From the NCBI GenBank assembly GCA_944381295.1, contig CALWKP010000302.1:1-23170 (forward strand): 23,170 nt of DNA, given 5' to 3'. The stretch's first letter is position 1, and every line of letters begins with the position of its first letter. Below the pieces are notes generated by a model, which had not been told where the DNA came from, did not search any database, and was given only the letters and a program-made list of their open reading frames with translations. This document shows positions 1 to 8,562 of the stretch, in pieces. Origin of the DNA: an uncultured Clostridia bacterium (GTDB lineage: Bacteria; Bacillota; Clostridia; Oscillospirales; Acutalibacteraceae). The translations under genes and the position numbers were made by a program.

Positions 1-244
1 AATAAGCGTCCGAGGTCGTCGTATTGTTGAGCCGTGCATACAGCCCAAGCATTCCGCCATGCTCGCCGCAGTAATTGCAGCGCCACACATTTTTGACGAA
101 ATTGACATTCATCTTTCCCCGGCGATCACCACAGAACGGGCAATCCACATAGACACTATTTGACTGCTGACGCCTGATACGCAGGTGCAGCAGTTCCACG
201 ACATCCATGATATTGAACGGAAATTCATCCGGGTATGAGCCCAT
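1..244 (-). CDS. CHC2 zinc-finger DNA primase-like protein (C-terminus cut by window edge)
   Basis: Reading leftward from ATG at 244, preceded by a GGGAGGAAT ribosome site, the visible 81 residues contain CPFCGD followed by a second zinc pair in RCNYCGEHGG. This is the arrangement of the CHC2-type zinc-binding domain at the N-terminus of DnaG-like primases (in DnaG the finger helps bind the template). Here it starts almost at residue 1, as in primase-like proteins of mobile elements. The catalytic TOPRIM part, if present, is beyond the left edge. It follows the 340-aa gene by 38 bases on the same strand and is probably the last visible gene of the replication/recombination operon. A stand-alone zinc-finger protein cannot be excluded. 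Confidence 0.75.
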   Translation of the reverse strand, partial: MGSYPDEFPFNIMDVVELLHLRIRRQQSNSVYVDCPFCGDRRGKMNVNFVKNVWRCNYCGEHGGMLGLYARLNNTTTSDAY

Positions 245-282
245 CTGTTATTCCTCCCTTTGTACCCTCGATGGGGTTTCAA

Positions 283-1305
283 TCATCCGGTCTTCTGGAG
301 CGAATCGAGGACCAGCTGTGCCGCAGCGCGCACCAGATTGTTTTTGCTTTTGCCCGGGATCAAGTAAAACCGCAGATTGACCGGGCGTTTCTCCGCCACC
401 TGCGCGATCGTCATGCCGCGACAGATACCGTCATCCACAACAACCTGCCTGGCCTGCTCCAGCGTCATCACCTGCAGAAGTTCTTCCACAGGCGTATTCT
501 GTGTGTAAGCCGGAACCTCTTTCTGTGCGGGCGCATTGTTGCTCTGGGACTCAATCAGCGTCTCGGCCTTTTGGGCGGGCAGCAGCAGTTCATCCGTCTG
601 CTCCACGGCTCCCGGCTCAGCGGCTGCCATCACAGTATCCGTGGGCACCACTTTCTCCTCCTTAACAGGCTCCACCGGCAGCCGCTGTTCCACCGGCCCC
701 ACAGGCGGGGCCGTCACAGCCGTTTCCGGGGCCACAGATGCCCTCTGCTGCGTTTTAAGGCCCTTTTCAGGGAATTCCCCCACATAGGGCGCAGCGGGCT
801 TCTGAGGGGCGCTGGCAGGCTTTAGCGTCGGTGCTGTATGCTCCGCCTGAATAGGTGCAGCCGCAGTCGTCCTTTTCTCGGCGCCATCAGCCTTTTCCTG
901 TGCTGCTGTGGCCTGTGCATCGGCGCTAATGAGCTGGATGCCAAAACCGGCATCCGTAAGCGCCTGGCTTAGCGCCTCATTCTGCGCGCTCCTGACAAAG
1001 TCACGGCTGTCCTGAATCTGCTGCTGAGCTACGCTCATACTGAATGGCTCGATATCGCCGCGGTCCAGAAACACACGGGCCTCGAAAATCGCCATCTGTT
1101 CGGTGATCCGCAGCGCTGTCACGCGCATACGCCCATTGGGATGGGCCATGCGGAACCACAGCTTCTGGTAAGGCAAGTCCAGCTTGATGCTATCCTTGGT
1201 GCGCCGGAGAAATTTAAGTGGATCAAATCCCGGCACCTTGTTCAGTTCCTCCACGGCTGGTACGGCCTCATACATGGTTTTGGCGTTGTTGCTGTTTTCG
1301 TTCAT
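283..1305 (-). CDS. Putative single-strand-annealing-type recombination protein with long linker
   Basis: 340 aa in three parts. Residues about 23-125 form a compact domain with a strand-rich stretch (around WFRMAHPNGRMRV) and a helix containing AQNEALSQALTDAGFGIQL. That 'A..EALs.AL..AGfG' pattern is seen in phage and plasmid Rad52/ERF-like annealing proteins. Residues about 126-268 are an Ala/Pro/Glu-rich linker, probably disordered. Residues about 271-338 (GICRGMTIAQVAEKRP) resemble the small C-terminal domain found after some exonucleases and recombination proteins. AGGAGGGAG lies 9-10 bases before the ATG. Neighbours are RecD2 and a YqaJ nuclease, and a nuclease plus annealing protein is the classic two-part recombination pair (RecE/RecT, Exo/Beta). 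The function is inferred from this pattern and context, not from a confident family match. Confidence 0.5.
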   Translation of the reverse strand: MNENSNNAKTMYEAVPAVEELNKVPGFDPLKFLRRTKDSIKLDLPYQKLWFRMAHPNGRMRVTALRITEQMAIFEARVFLDRGDIEPFSMSVAQQQIQDSRDFVRSAQNEALSQALTDAGFGIQLISADAQATAAQEKADGAEKRTTAAAPIQAEHTAPTLKPASAPQKPAAPYVGEFPEKGLKTQQRASVAPETAVTAPPVGPVEQRLPVEPVKEEKVVPTDTVMAAAEPGAVEQTDELLLPAQKAETLIESQSNNAPAQKEVPAYTQNTPVEELLQVMTLEQARQVVVDDGICRGMTIAQVAEKRPVNLRFYLIPGKSKNNLVRAAAQLVLDSLQKTG

Positions 1306-1373
1306 CTCGCAAACTCCCTCCTGTTAAATAAAATAGGAGACGCCATGTGCTTTTCTGCACTTTGCGTCCCTTT

Positions 1374-3647
1374 TTAACCTGCGTGTTTCCATTCTTTTTC
1401 CGCTTTATCCCCGGGCGGGATACCGGCGTGTCTGACATACGCATGAAAATACATACCAATGCGTGTGCCCAACAGCGTGTTCCGCTTACTGATCTCATTT
1501 CGATGGATCGCCATGAACAATGCCTGCTTCTGGCCGATCAGCACCACACGCTTTTTGGCGCGGGTAATTCCGGTATAGAGCAGGTTCCGGTAGAGCATGA
1601 CAGTATGAGCTTTCAAAAGCGGCATGATAACTGTTTCATACTCAGAACCCATCGATTTATGGATGGTGGTGGCATAGGCAAGGTCCAGATTGACCATATC
1701 CTCTACACTGTATTCCAGTTCCCGGCCAATCCCAAAATCGAGTCCGATACGCTTTCCATTCTCACCGTCTTTGATATAACGGATAAAGCCAAGATCGCCA
1801 TTGGATACCTTTGCGGTGTTCTTGGTCTGCATCACGCGATCATTGACTCGGAAAACCTTGACACCGATTTTGATCTCATCTTCGGCGCATCGAAATGGGT
1901 TGACCACTTCACGGATGGCCTCATTGAGCTGTTCCGCCGACGCTGCACCTTCTGAGCGGAAGGGGGACAAGATCTGCACCCGGTCGATCCCGCTTTTTTT
2001 GATCTCTTTGCAATAGCAGGCGATGACACGCTCGGCAGCATCCGCCTGATTATCGCTCGCCATGAACATGAAATCCGGCCCATAGTACAACTTGGTATTG
2101 CCGTCGTTGATAAACTTGGCATTGTAAGCGATCAGACTGTCCTTGGACTGGCGAAAAATCTGATCCAGTACAGTGACAGGCACCAGCCCGCAGTCGATCA
2201 GCTCACGGAACACATTGCCTGCGCCCACACTGGGAAGCTGGTCCGGATCGCCTACAAGCACGATTCGAGTTCCTCCCTTGATGCGGGAGAAGAATTTATC
2301 TGCCAGCCACATATCCACCATAGAAAATTCGTCTACAATGATTAGATCAGCCGATAACGGCTCCTGCTTTTTCGTTCGGTTGACATCGTCCTCCTCGCTG
2401 CCGAGACCCAGACCGCTGTGAAGCGTCCGGGCCATATCAAAGCCGGTGCTCTCTGCCATACGGCGGCTGGCTCTGCCCGTCGGCGCCATCAAAACGATTT
2501 GGCCGTCAGGGTGCAGCCGGCGGTACACCTCCAGGATCATTTTCAGCACTGTTGTCTTGCCGGTGCCGGGAGAACCTGTGATGATGGAAAGATTGTGGCG
2601 GTACGCCGTATAGACGGCTGCCTCCTGCCTGGAGGACAACACCACTCCCATCTCACGCTTGGCCCGCTCCAGTACCCGCTCGACCTGCTCCGGTTCCGAC
2701 AGTTCCACTAACCGCATGGCAATACAGCGGGCAGTTTCGTCCTCCTGTGCAAATACCCGGGGCAGATAGATATTATCCTTGACTGACACAACCTCGCCTT
2801 TGAGGATCATATCCTGCAGCACATCCGCGACCTCCTGCGCCTGAAGGCGAAGTGACGGCACAGGAATCTTGTTGTTGAGCAGCCGGAGCGCCTCTTTCCG
2901 CAAGGCTTCACCTGGCAAAAACAGGTGTCCTTTGGCTTCTTTTCCATCCTCCAGCACCCAGAACAGCGCTCCTTTGACCCGCATGGGGTCATAGAGATCA
3001 CCGCCGTTCTTCTGAACAATAGCGTCTACGCGCAGAAAGCCAAACCCGGATATCTGGCACAGTTCAAATGGACTCCTTTTCAAGATGTCCACGCTGGCCG
3101 GCCCGAAATACTGATAGATCTTGAGCGCCGTTTTCGGTGTGATCTTGAACGGGGAAAGCAGGGCCATCAGATCCTGCATCATCCGGCTCTCCGCATAGGA
3201 AGTCTTGATGTCCTCCAGCTTGCTTTCCGTAATACCCTTGATTTCCAAAAGCCGTTCCGGCTGGTTCTGCAGAATATCCAGCGTGTCCTCTCCAAAACGG
3301 GAGACGATCAGCGCGGCGGTTGCAGGCCCGATGCCTTTGATAAGGCCCGATGCCAGATACCCCTCCACACCGCTTTTGGTATGGGGGACGATCTCGCGCC
3401 ATTGCTCCACCTGAAGCTGCATACCATACTTGCCCTGCTTCCATTCGCCGTCCAGTTCCAGCTCCACCGCATCCGTGCGGGGCAGTTCATAGCCGGTCGC
3501 CACAAAGCGAATCAGATGGTCTCTATACCGGCGGGTGGAACGGGCCTCCAGCGGCACCTCTTTGTCAGCAGTCTTCACACTGATAATGCAGAACCGGTTT
3601 GACGGATTGTGATAAATCGTCCCGTCATACATTCCTCTGTGGATCAC
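1374..3647 (-). CDS. recD2: RecD2-like ATP-dependent DNA helicase (SF1B)
   Basis: 757 aa, the usual length for RecD2, the RecBCD-independent 5'-3' helicase of Firmicutes. The N-terminal third has helix-hairpin-helix segments (GLIKGIGPATAALI near 101-114, LLEIKGITESKL near 133-144, and one near 195-205). The motor follows: Walker A GSPGTGKTT at 358-366, motif Ia PTGRASRRMAE at 389-399, Walker B IIVDEFSMVD near 436-445, GDPDQLPSVGAG at 466-477, LDQIFRQ near 494-500, then TIHKSMGSEYETV and YTGITRAKK near the C-terminus. All catalytic motifs appear intact. The start is taken as GTG at 3647, with AAAGGAGG 10 bases upstream; an ATG five codons later has only a poorly spaced GAGGA. It sits 16 bases after the YqaJ gene, so cotranscription is likely. 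This is an element-borne copy, presumably helping element replication or end processing. Confidence 0.93.
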   Translation of the reverse strand: MIHRGMYDGTIYHNPSNRFCIISVKTADKEVPLEARSTRRYRDHLIRFVATGYELPRTDAVELELDGEWKQGKYGMQLQVEQWREIVPHTKSGVEGYLASGLIKGIGPATAALIVSRFGEDTLDILQNQPERLLEIKGITESKLEDIKTSYAESRMMQDLMALLSPFKITPKTALKIYQYFGPASVDILKRSPFELCQISGFGFLRVDAIVQKNGGDLYDPMRVKGALFWVLEDGKEAKGHLFLPGEALRKEALRLLNNKIPVPSLRLQAQEVADVLQDMILKGEVVSVKDNIYLPRVFAQEDETARCIAMRLVELSEPEQVERVLERAKREMGVVLSSRQEAAVYTAYRHNLSIITGSPGTGKTTVLKMILEVYRRLHPDGQIVLMAPTGRASRRMAESTGFDMARTLHSGLGLGSEEDDVNRTKKQEPLSADLIIVDEFSMVDMWLADKFFSRIKGGTRIVLVGDPDQLPSVGAGNVFRELIDCGLVPVTVLDQIFRQSKDSLIAYNAKFINDGNTKLYYGPDFMFMASDNQADAAERVIACYCKEIKKSGIDRVQILSPFRSEGAASAEQLNEAIREVVNPFRCAEDEIKIGVKVFRVNDRVMQTKNTAKVSNGDLGFIRYIKDGENGKRIGLDFGIGRELEYSVEDMVNLDLAYATTIHKSMGSEYETVIMPLLKAHTVMLYRNLLYTGITRAKKRVVLIGQKQALFMAIHRNEISKRNTLLGTRIGMYFHAYVRHAGIPPGDKAEKEWKHAG

Positions 3648-3663
3648 TTTCTTTTTCCCTCCT

Positions 3664-4728
3664 TTATGCCGCTTTGGTATCGGCCTTTACGCTAAAACGG
3701 CGAAACTCCGAGATCGTGACATATTGCTCATAGATGTCGGGGTGATCCAGTTTCAGCCGGACCAGATTGCCCTTGTCAATGTTAGGCTTCCGCACCGGAT
3801 TGTAGGTGACGGTATAATTTACGCCGTCCTGCTGACAAACGGCTTTGCAGCTTTTACCCATTTCAGCTATCAGTGCCCCTTTCAGCCGCTGCATATCCGC
3901 ATCGATCTCCTTGCTGCTCTTTTCTGCCAGCTTCTTTTCCTCTTGAAGCTGAAGATAGCGCATCAGCTTTGCAGTCAGGGTAAAATCAAAGGTCACCACG
4001 GGGGCTTCTTGATCTGCAGGGCCCGTATGCCGGCGCACGCTTTCAATTACAAGGTCGCCGTCTTCGGTATAGGGTGGCGGTATTTGAGCAAGGACATGAT
4101 TCACCCAGAAATGATGCACCAGAAAAATCATCTCATCCTCATAAACCTCGTCGCGACGAATCTCACGGATGATGGTTTCCTCCTCATTGTTGCCGTACAG
4201 GCAGCAGAAGAAACAGCGATCCACATCCATAACGGCCATGTAATGGCGCCCCTGGGTTTCGTAATAGACCGGAACAGTTTCTTCCCCGCCCATCCACCAG
4301 TGATCCTTGGCATTGTAGTTCGTGGTTTTGATTTCCAGAATCGCGGTCATACCATCCGGAAGTTCCACAAAGTAATCCACATCAGCCAGCATCCAGGGAT
4401 ACTTAGGGTGCTGGAACATCTTCTTGACCTGATAGACCTTGTAGCCGGTTCGATGCTGAAAAATTTTCGCCACCAGCGGCTCCAGCAGATGTCCTATTTC
4501 CAGAGCAACCCAGTTTTCTTCGTTGTCCTCAACCGCTGCAATATTCAGCTTGTCGTAGTACAGGTCACGGGCTGTCCGCCAGGGCGATATCCCCAACAGC
4601 GCAGCCACATCACTGCCACCAATTCCTTTTCGCCGATAAGCGAGCCATTCCTTTTCGGATAAGCCTGCGGTCTCGACCAGCACCTGCGGTTGATGCGTTT
4701 CCTTCAATACCGCACAGCTATCCGGCAT
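3664..4728 (-). CDS. YqaJ-family viral-type recombinase / alkaline exonuclease
   Basis: 354 aa if started at ATG 4728. The alternative GTG at 4737 adds three residues. ATG is preferred because AAGGGG lies 8 bases upstream and because the stop of the preceding small ORF (TGA at 4731-4733) sits two bases before it, which suits translational coupling. YqaJ-type PD-(D/E)xK nuclease motifs are present in order (numbered from GTG): GIGGSDVAALLG at 38-49, helix Glu in GHLLEP near 86, MLADVDYFV near 116-124 with the metal-binding Asp, EIKTT at 135-139 and the YYETQGRHYMAVM helix. A charged, probably coiled-coil stretch follows near 262-290. Such nucleases chew 5' strands at double-strand ends to expose ssDNA for an annealing protein, which fits the 340-aa neighbour. 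Confidence 0.9.
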   Translation of the reverse strand: MPDSCAVLKETHQPQVLVETAGLSEKEWLAYRRKGIGGSDVAALLGISPWRTARDLYYDKLNIAAVEDNEENWVALEIGHLLEPLVAKIFQHRTGYKVYQVKKMFQHPKYPWMLADVDYFVELPDGMTAILEIKTTNYNAKDHWWMGGEETVPVYYETQGRHYMAVMDVDRCFFCCLYGNNEEETIIREIRRDEVYEDEMIFLVHHFWVNHVLAQIPPPYTEDGDLVIESVRRHTGPADQEAPVVTFDFTLTAKLMRYLQLQEEKKLAEKSSKEIDADMQRLKGALIAEMGKSCKAVCQQDGVNYTVTYNPVRKPNIDKGNLVRLKLDHPDIYEQYVTISEFRRFSVKADTKAA

Positions 4729-4730
4729 AC

Positions 4731-4889
4731 TCAGCACCCCCTTCTCGTTGGACGGGGAACAGAATACACCTTTCTCACCGACTGACGCCTTTGGACAGGA
4801 GGCTGCCTTTTAAGCTGCTTCCAACTCCCGCTACCCTTCATTTTGTTCACCATGATCTTATGGCTCTGCATTTTCTTGTTCATTCGCAT
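4731..4889 (-). CDS. Small basic protein, 52 aa, unknown
   Basis: ORF starting ATGCGAATG at 4889 (a second in-frame ATG is at 4883) after AAAGGCAGG. It ends in TGA two bases before the YqaJ ATG. The product begins MRMNKKMQSH and is rich in Lys/Arg with a Pro/Arg tail (SVPRPTRRGC). No family is recognised. The tight junction with the nuclease start suggests either a real small protein or a coupling leader. The longer in-frame extension to 4985 has no ribosome site and runs through the structured leader, so it is not used. Coding status is uncertain. Confidence 0.35.
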   Translation of the reverse strand: MRMNKKMQSHKIMVNKMKGSGSWKQLKRQPPVQRRQSVRKVYSVPRPTRRGC

Positions 4890-5192
4890 ACCTGCCTTTC
4901 TGATTTTTGTTATATCCTCAAAGCCATTTCCGGCGTTTGGGCAAAAAATAAGCGAGGTTGACTGCGGCATACGCCTGCTGTCCATAGCTCTCTATGGGCC
5001 AAAGTCATCCTCGCAAAAAGAGAGAACGAGAGTCCTCCGCAAACAAAAAAGCCAGCAGCATACCGGCCCATACGGGCGCAGTAATACTACTGGCACAAGT
5101 ACAATCTTAACTGCGTGTGCAATGCGGGCTTTCGGCCTGCGGTACAGAACAAGAGTCTGTATCCCTTACGGGAACGCACAAAAATCAATTAC
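4890..5192 (-). promoter_or_regulatory. Structured 5' leader of the recombination operon
   Basis: About 300 bases between the likely transcription start (near 5192) and the small ORF. On the minus strand it can form several hairpins before the terminator at 5044-5094: TTCCC-GTA-AGGGA, CAGA-CTCTTGT-TCTG, and GCAGGC-CGAAA-GCCCGC (one mismatch). After the terminator comes a perfect CCATAG-AGAG-CTATGG. No convincing ATG-started leader peptide with a ribosome site was found before the terminator. The layout (promoter, hairpins, terminator, then genes) is that of a transcription-attenuated leader; what would relieve termination is not visible. Confidence 0.5.
5044..5094 (-). terminator. Intrinsic terminator inside the leader (probable attenuator)
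   Basis: On the minus strand GCCAGTAG pairs with CTGCTGGC (one G-U), with inner pairing TACTG/CGGTA and GCCC-GTAT-GGGC, followed at once by TTTTTTG. It lies about 100 bases after the predicted transcription start and before any gene of the operon. Transcripts stopping here would be about 150 nt. Confidence 0.65.
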
Positions 5193-5198
5193 AAGGCA

Positions 5199-5227
5199 AG
5201 TGTAGCACAATATATAGAGTTAGTCAA
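5199..5227 (-). promoter_or_regulatory. Sigma-70-type promoter, leftward
   Basis: On the minus strand: TTGACT (-35, 5222-5227), 17-base spacer, TACACT (-10, 5199-5204). It matches the consensus well and points into the leader and the YqaJ-RecD2 operon. Confidence 0.75.
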
Positions 5228-5435
5228 GCTCAAATGATGATACATATGGTATTCAAAAAATAGCCTAGGCTGTTTAATGCCTTTTTCCGATAAATGATGA
5301 AATGTGCAAATTGTTTTCATTTTTTTCTTTTTTTATAGAGCATACAGACATTATACCAGAGGATTCCGTAATAAGTCTGTACGTTCGTATAACAGGTTTA
5401 TGGTTTTAGTAAGGATACTGTAAGTGTTAGCGGGT
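5228..5435. other. AT-rich gap with no recognised gene
   Basis: The stretch between the operon promoter and the transposase remnant. It marks a drop in GC relative to the operon. It contains T-runs (5318-5336) and a short GCCTAGGC palindrome near 5263. No gene or clear terminal inverted repeat of the nearby IS remnant was found. Confidence 0.4.
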
Positions 5436-5892
5436 GCAAACGGTATGAAAGAGGACAAGGCCAGATGACCAGATTGCTTCAACGGCTCTGCATTTGAGGT
5501 TTGGACGGCGTGAAACTTATCGTTGGAGGCAAGGTACCTTGTCATGTTGGAGGCTGTAGGAGAAGTGTTTCTTGAGGCCGGTGTACTATCTGTTCTCTGT
5601 ATAACACATTGCTCCAAGGCGAATCTAGTGGCTAAAATGCTCAAGGCGATCCACGCCCAAGAGAGTGAGGAAGCTGTCCAGGAGAAATGAAGGACTACGC
5701 CTAATGAAGCTGAAAAAGGTAGAGAATGGCATTGAGCAGACTCTAACTTATTGCAGTTTTCCCAGTGAACACTGGACACGAATCCGAACAAATAACGTGA
5801 TCGAAAGGTTGAACCGGGAGATCCGCCGCCGTACCCGTGTGGTGAACAGCATCCCGGACGGCAACTCTACCCTCATTATGGTCTGCGTTTGA
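5436..5892 (+). pseudogene. IS256-family (Mutator-type) transposase remnant
   Basis: Reading rightward in shifting frames gives pieces of an IS256-type transposase: ANGMKEDKA near 5436, VKLIVGGK near 5511, MLEAVGEVF near 5545, LVAKMLKAIHAQES near 5628, then a long intact stretch 5700-5892 with EHWTRIRTNNVIERLNREI and RRRTRVVNSIPDGNS. The latter is the signature C-terminal region of this family. At least three frameshifts or internal stops separate the pieces, the N-terminal two thirds (with most of the DDE domain) is missing, and the last residues after the DGNS block are lost at a TGA. It cannot encode an active transposase. It marks the left edge of the decayed cargo region. Confidence 0.85.
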
Positions 5893-5959
5893 CCACAAAA
5901 AATCTTGCTCTATTCACACACCAAAACGATGTTTACTCGGTATTCTGGATTGACCCACA

Positions 5960-6990
5960 TCACCAATCCCATACTCCCTGTGCTGTCGCTACCTCATCAT
6001 TAGAGAAACTACGGTACATTCCTGTATATATTTTTTTATCCAATTCCAGAATATGTAGCAACTTAGCATTATAGTCAGTAGAACATTTGTTGCAAATTTG
6101 ATCTTTAATCGCTTTATTTTTTAGTTGTTTACAGACTGCTACATACTCTTTTGCCAATGCTAACAAATCATCCAGTTTTAAACTTTCAATACTTTTAAGT
6201 GTAATTTGCGCGTGAACACTCAATTCATGCAATAATCTTATTTCCTTTCTCTTAATGATGGATATATTTTTAAAGTATTCGGAAAATGCTTCCAATGCAC
6301 GATACCCATATGGGTATCGTGCATAATTGTATCCAAATGTATCGAATTTGGGATAATAATAGGGATATGCTGAAAGATAATCACCAATCTTTTTATGTAT
6401 AGCAAATTCTTCTAATCTATAATCAGAGATATTTTTGTAGCTAATCAAATGGATTCCAGGATAATAGTTTAGATAAGAATAATCCATATGTGCTGATAAA
6501 ACAGCTTGTTGTAAATCAAAGGAAGATACCATAGAACAAAAAAATTTCCAGTATTTATTTCATTAGTAATAAAATGGTCTGCTACATAAAAATTGGTTCC
6601 TTCATATCCATATATTAGTAATGGGTGAGCAAAATGATTTACGCCACACATTCTTGAATGGCACGGGATATAAAATGTGTCTACGGAAACAATAACATAA
6701 TATGAATTATTTAAAGACTCTCGTACAAAAGAGAGAAAATCTGAAATCATTTCATGAGGAATCTTATAATTATCCAGTAAGATACTGTTATCTGCTACAA
6801 ATTCGGGTAGAATTTTTAAATAAGGTGAACTATTGTTATCATTAGGATTATAGCAAAAATATAATCCTTGACAATTATTTACTAACCACAAAGCAGCAAT
6901 ATTGCAATTATTTCCGTATAGAATAGCTAGCCCCTGAGTAAATGCTGGAATTGTCTGATATGCTGGAATTTGTAAAGGAAGTTTCGGCAT
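5960..6990 (-). pseudogene. BtrH/C39-like papain-fold protein, single frameshift
   Basis: Two overlapping leftward reading frames (6990 to about 6530, then to 5960) join into one product of about 343 aa. The first frame has NNCNIAALWLVNNC, then YYVIVSVDTFYIP, HFAHPLLIYGYEG and NFYVADHF. This is the pattern of the butirosin-biosynthesis BtrH N-terminal domain and related C39-like papain-fold enzymes (Cys near the N-terminus, His before the 'YGY' strand). The second frame is a helical C-terminal part. The break lies at a run of seven A's (6538-6544 on the plus strand), so it may be a mutation, a sequencing slip or transcriptional slippage. ATG 6990 is chosen because MPKLPLQIPAY aligns with the start of the neighbouring paralog; in-frame ATG 7002 is too close to its AGGA. 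No peptide or synthetase partner is visible. Confidence 0.55.
6295..6324. repeat. Perfect 30-bp palindrome inside the BtrH-like gene
   Basis: Bases 6295-6324 read identically on both strands; the half-site is ATGCACGATACCCAT. It lies within the codons for ARYPYGYRA and has no loop. It could act as a DNA-protein site or be a coding coincidence. Confidence 0.8.
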
Positions 6991-7002
6991 AATAGTCACC
7001 AT

Positions 7003-7259
7003 TCCTGTTATATAAATACATTACCAGTAAATAAATACCAATTCTATCATGCATGAACGAATGAAAGTTTAAATTTACTGCTATAAATAAAATATAACAA
7101 AAAATTCAACCTATATCCTCCGAAATTTAACGAACTTAATATTTTTTAAGTTTTACTACTAATAATTTTGTATTAATTTAACCGATTGTTTATCTCACAG
7201 ATGCCTATATAAATATTAATACTTTACAAATACTGTTCTGAGTGTTATACATAATTTTT
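7003..7259. other. AT-rich gap between the two BtrH-like copies
   Basis: No gene recognised. On the minus strand a GGAGG (near 7118) precedes a possible TTG-started 20-codon reading frame ending near 7046, but nothing supports it being translated. No clear promoter was identified. Confidence 0.3.
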
Positions 7260-8317
7260 CTAATATCGTCCTTTTATGTAATTCTTTAAAGTATCTAAAA
7301 GTCTTTGTGAAATATTGTAATCTAACTCTTTCAATTGATTAATATAGTTTTTATAGTTGTTTACCTACAAATATTTACTATTTTTCAAGTACTGATTATG
7401 CTTCATCATTTCTAGTAATAAATTACAGTTTCCTTCTAATACAATATAGTTTTGGGCGATATCACTCATTCCACATTCACGATATTCGTCTGTCAATATT
7501 CTACATCTTTTTTTATCAGCTGCTTATGTTCTGTAATTGTATAAAAAGGGCAAACGTCAAAAAAGCCTTACTATTCCTCAGATATTCTATTAATATATCA
7601 TAGCAATCTAAGCCCCCATCTATAAACAGAATTAAAAATATCTTCTGTTTCCTGAATGCGATAACGGAACATTGTATTATTGCTATTAACATAATCTTCT
7701 AAAAAATAGAAATTACCGATAGATCAAATGAATAAATACCCGTGGAACTTTCTTCGCTTCCATCAAAAGGAACTATATTTTTCGCTTTCAATAAATAGAG
7801 GTGTATTTTATCAATTTCATCGAAATTCTAAAGTGATAAATTCCAAGCATTCAAAAATTCGCCGTACAAACATCTTTCTGGTATTTACTTCTAAAGAAAT
7901 TAGAAATATTAAATCGTTTTATTTCATCATCATATCCGTAAACCATTATTTGATGGTCAATAAAGGTTGTGTCATAGTAGGCTGGTATTTTATTTCTATA
8001 AACTTGTAATATTACATAATATCCAGAATTAATAGAATATTTAATAAAGTTCAATTTTTCTTCTTCTGCCATATTGAAAAAATAATCCATTCCTATTTTA
8101 CTAATAGACACATGAGGACAATTATGCCCAAAAGAAGATTTGAAATAAATAATTAATTAATTAATAGTATCAAAATCATCTAATAAATTCCCATTAAGCT
8201 GAATATAATTACTATATATCCATTTTAATTTTAATTGTCAGCGTCGTTTAATATTGCTGTTAAATGTGTATCCCATGGAAAAGTAGCAACAATTGGAGCG
8301 TTTAACTTTAATTTCAT
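7260..8317 (-). pseudogene. Decayed second copy of the BtrH/C39-like protein
   Basis: Starts well, with AAGGAG before ATG 8317 giving MKLKLNAPIVATFPWDTHL, which aligns with the start of the copy at 6990. It stops after 28 codons. Homologous pieces then follow in different frames: WIYSNYIQLNGNLLDDFD (near 8220), YFKSSFGHNCPHVSI (near 8140), an open block 7851-8111 with YYVILQVYRNKIPAYYDT and HQIMVYGYDD (same motif positions as YYVIVSVDTFYIP and HPLLIYGYEG in the neighbour), and C-terminal helices such as YNISQRLLDTLKNYIKGRY ending at TAG 7260. Many stops and shifts make it non-functional. The two copies form a tandem, diverged duplication. Confidence 0.65.
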
Positions 8318-8562
8318 ACAGACTTCTCCTTTTTTATAGTTAGTGTAATTTGTGGCTCAGTTCACCTGTTTTCTAATTTTAAAAAAAGCTTCATTTTCTT
8401 ACTTTTTTGAAATTTCATATATTATTGATTAGATTTAATTAAGCGAAATATGTGACAAAACAATAACGTATAATTAGTTTTTCAAAATAGACACAGTTAG
8501 CAGCTCTGAAGTATGGAAAATTAGGAAATCTATGATATAAGCTATTTATTCAATGAACAAAA
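8318..8562. other. AT-rich gap upstream of the decayed copy
   Basis: No gene recognised. It holds the AAGGAG ribosome site (8325-8330) of the decayed copy and presumably its former promoter, which could not be placed with confidence. Confidence 0.3.

Noticed and set aside
1347..1955. 202-aa plus-strand ORF opposite the recD2 3' end
   Set aside because: Antisense to conserved helicase motifs, no ribosome site.
2925..3602. 225-aa plus-strand ORF opposite recD2
   Set aside because: Shadow of the helicase N-terminal region; no start signal or family pattern.
3724..4662. 312-aa plus-strand ORF opposite the YqaJ gene
   Set aside because: It is antisense to a gene with clear nuclease motifs, has no ribosome site, and its product has no recognisable domain.
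5320..5435. Possible terminal inverted repeat of the IS256-type element
   Set aside because: No matching copy was found beyond 5892, and the transposase is too truncated to define ends.
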